From Clostridiales bacterium (lineage in GTDB: Bacteria > Bacillota > Clostridia > Oscillospirales > Oscillospiraceae): 50,063 nt of DNA. The position numbers were made by a program, and so were the translations under genes. Below, in pieces: positions 49,452 to 50,063 of this stretch. The stretch is taken from contig JAJPXB010000027.1 in assembly GCA_021205695.1 (NCBI GenBank), positions 46,444-96,506 on the forward strand. The letters run 5' to 3'. The first letter of the stretch is position 1; each line of letters begins with the position of its first letter. Below the pieces are notes generated by a model. That model saw nothing but the letters and a program-made list of their open reading frames with translations, was not told the DNA's origin and did no database searches.

Positions 49452-50063
49452 TTAAAAAGTGACAAGCTTGGGTAAATACGGTCCCAGGCTGCTCCCGTTG
49501 TAGCCGCAGACGTAGTAGAAATAGGAGCACCCTGCCTCCACATCCGTATCCGTCCACGTCAGAGTGTCCGCGCTGGTGATGGTCTTGATACGGGTGTAGC
49601 TGCCGTCCTCGTTCATCCGATAGATGTAGTATCCCGTACAGCCGCCGCACTTCGTCCAGGATAATACCACGCCGGAACTGTCCCTTGTCAGAGTCAGGAC
49701 GGGGTAACCCATCCGCCGGTAGAACTGAGATGTCCAGGAGCTGGTATAGCTCCCGTTGTACGCCTGCACCCGGTAGTAGTAGACGACGCCTACCTCTGCC
49801 GTCCTGTCAGTGTAGGTCAGCGTGCCAGCGCCCAACGTGGCGATGAGCGCATAGCTCTCCGTCTCGGTGCGGCGGTACAGCTTATAACCCTTGGCCCCGT
49901 CCACGGCGTCCCAGCTGGCAGTCAGGCCTCCCGCCAGGTTCTCCAGAGTGATGGTAGGCTCGGAGAGCCGCATGATGGTCTTGCCCGTGGTGTTGTAGGC
50001 GCTGACGCTGGAGTTGTAGACCGCCTTTACCGTAAAGACGTAGGTGTTGCCGGAGGTCACGCC
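49452..50063 (-). CDS. Fibronectin type III-like repeat protein, C-terminal part (runs off right edge)
   Basis: The frame is open from the right edge to the stop at 49452, giving about 203 residues of the C-terminus. Two complete repeats of about 85-90 residues are visible, each with a W/Y ladder: LTASWDAVDGAKGYKLYRR, TYTDRTAEVGVVYYYRVQAYNG, then VVLSWTKCGGCTGYYIYRMNEDGSY, TWTDTDVEAGCSYFYYVCGYNGS. These are FN3-like modules common in large secreted or surface proteins of gut Clostridia. No anchor motif (LPxTG) is present at the end. The real start lies outside the window. Confidence 0.8.
   Translation of the reverse strand, partial: GVTSGNTYVFTVKAVYNSSVSAYNTTGKTIMRLSEPTITLENLAGGLTASWDAVDGAKGYKLYRRTETESYALIATLGAGTLTYTDRTAEVGVVYYYRVQAYNGSYTSSWTSQFYRRMGYPVLTLTRDSSGVVLSWTKCGGCTGYYIYRMNEDGSYTRIKTITSADTLTWTDTDVEAGCSYFYYVCGYNGSSLGPYLPKLVTF

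Noticed and set aside
49276-49650. A 124-codon minus-strand open frame
   Set aside because: Most of it is an out-of-frame reading of the fibronectin-type gene; the remaining 55 codons have no recognised homology or SD.
1-50063. CRISPR arrays, rRNA, tRNA, IS elements
   Set aside because: No regularly spaced repeats, no cloverleaf or rRNA-like sequence and no transposase-like frame were seen.

Overview
The window looks like one chromosomal segment of a spore-forming, GC-rich member of the class Clostridia, probably an Oscillospiraceae/Ruminococcaceae-type gut anaerobe. This rests on the Gram-positive PolC replicase, the order ylxM-ffh-rpsP-khpA-rimM-trmD, the sporulation genes spoIIGA-sigE, sigG, dpaAB and cotJ, oxygen-independent HemZ, and many GTG/TTG starts behind strong Shine-Dalgarno (SD) sites. 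No rRNA, tRNA, CRISPR array or transposase was seen.

Layout. 1-604: start of a secreted protein that runs off the left edge. 804-8182: histidine operon on the minus strand, hisZ-G-D-B-H-A-F-I, then a lipoprotein gene, then a double-domain hisE. hisC and a histidinol-phosphatase gene are absent. 8337-16572: also minus strand; yceD-rpmF, der-plsY-gpsA and polC, each group with a recognisable promoter. 16802-18884: plus strand; an RluA-type pseudouridine synthase and an orphan polyamine-type binding lipoprotein. 18966-24589: minus strand; two paired M16 peptidase-like genes split by a low-GC gene of unknown function, then lgt and folD. 24644-31943: a very large cyclic beta-1,2-glucan synthase-type gene broken by one extra C in a run of seven. 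32128-35844: plus strand; SRP/ribosome/tRNA-modification operon. 35940-36540: small low-GC island with a membrane protein and the start of a GyrI-like gene. 36626-45448: minus strand; mrp, a nucleoside kinase, hemZ, sigG, sigE, spoIIGA, a family 2 glycosyltransferase and dpaAB. 45756-49172: plus strand; a membrane-anchored foldase, two half-size TauE/SafE genes and the cotJ coat operon (cotJA-cotJB fused, cotJC truncated). 49452-50063: C-terminal end of a fibronectin-type repeat protein that runs off the right edge.

How the genes work together. The his genes carry PRPP and ATP to histidinol/histidine apart from the transaminase and phosphatase steps. spoIIGA-sigE and sigG are the early mother-cell and late forespore sigma switches; dpaAB makes dipicolinate for the spore core; cotJ contributes to the coat.

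Most notable signal. The sigG leader has a perfect sigma-F-type promoter whose spacer contains an anti-SD sequence. Read-through RNA from sigE should fold and hide the sigG ribosome site, whereas RNA started at the sigma-F promoter would lack that arm. Also worth attention: the spoIIGA promoter with a 21-base spacer, the tandem HisE with a degenerate second domain, triple CTTAAG repeats in front of the lipoprotein gene, the poly-C frameshift, the split TauE pair, and the cotJ rearrangement.

All product calls come from reading motifs by eye; no database search was possible.
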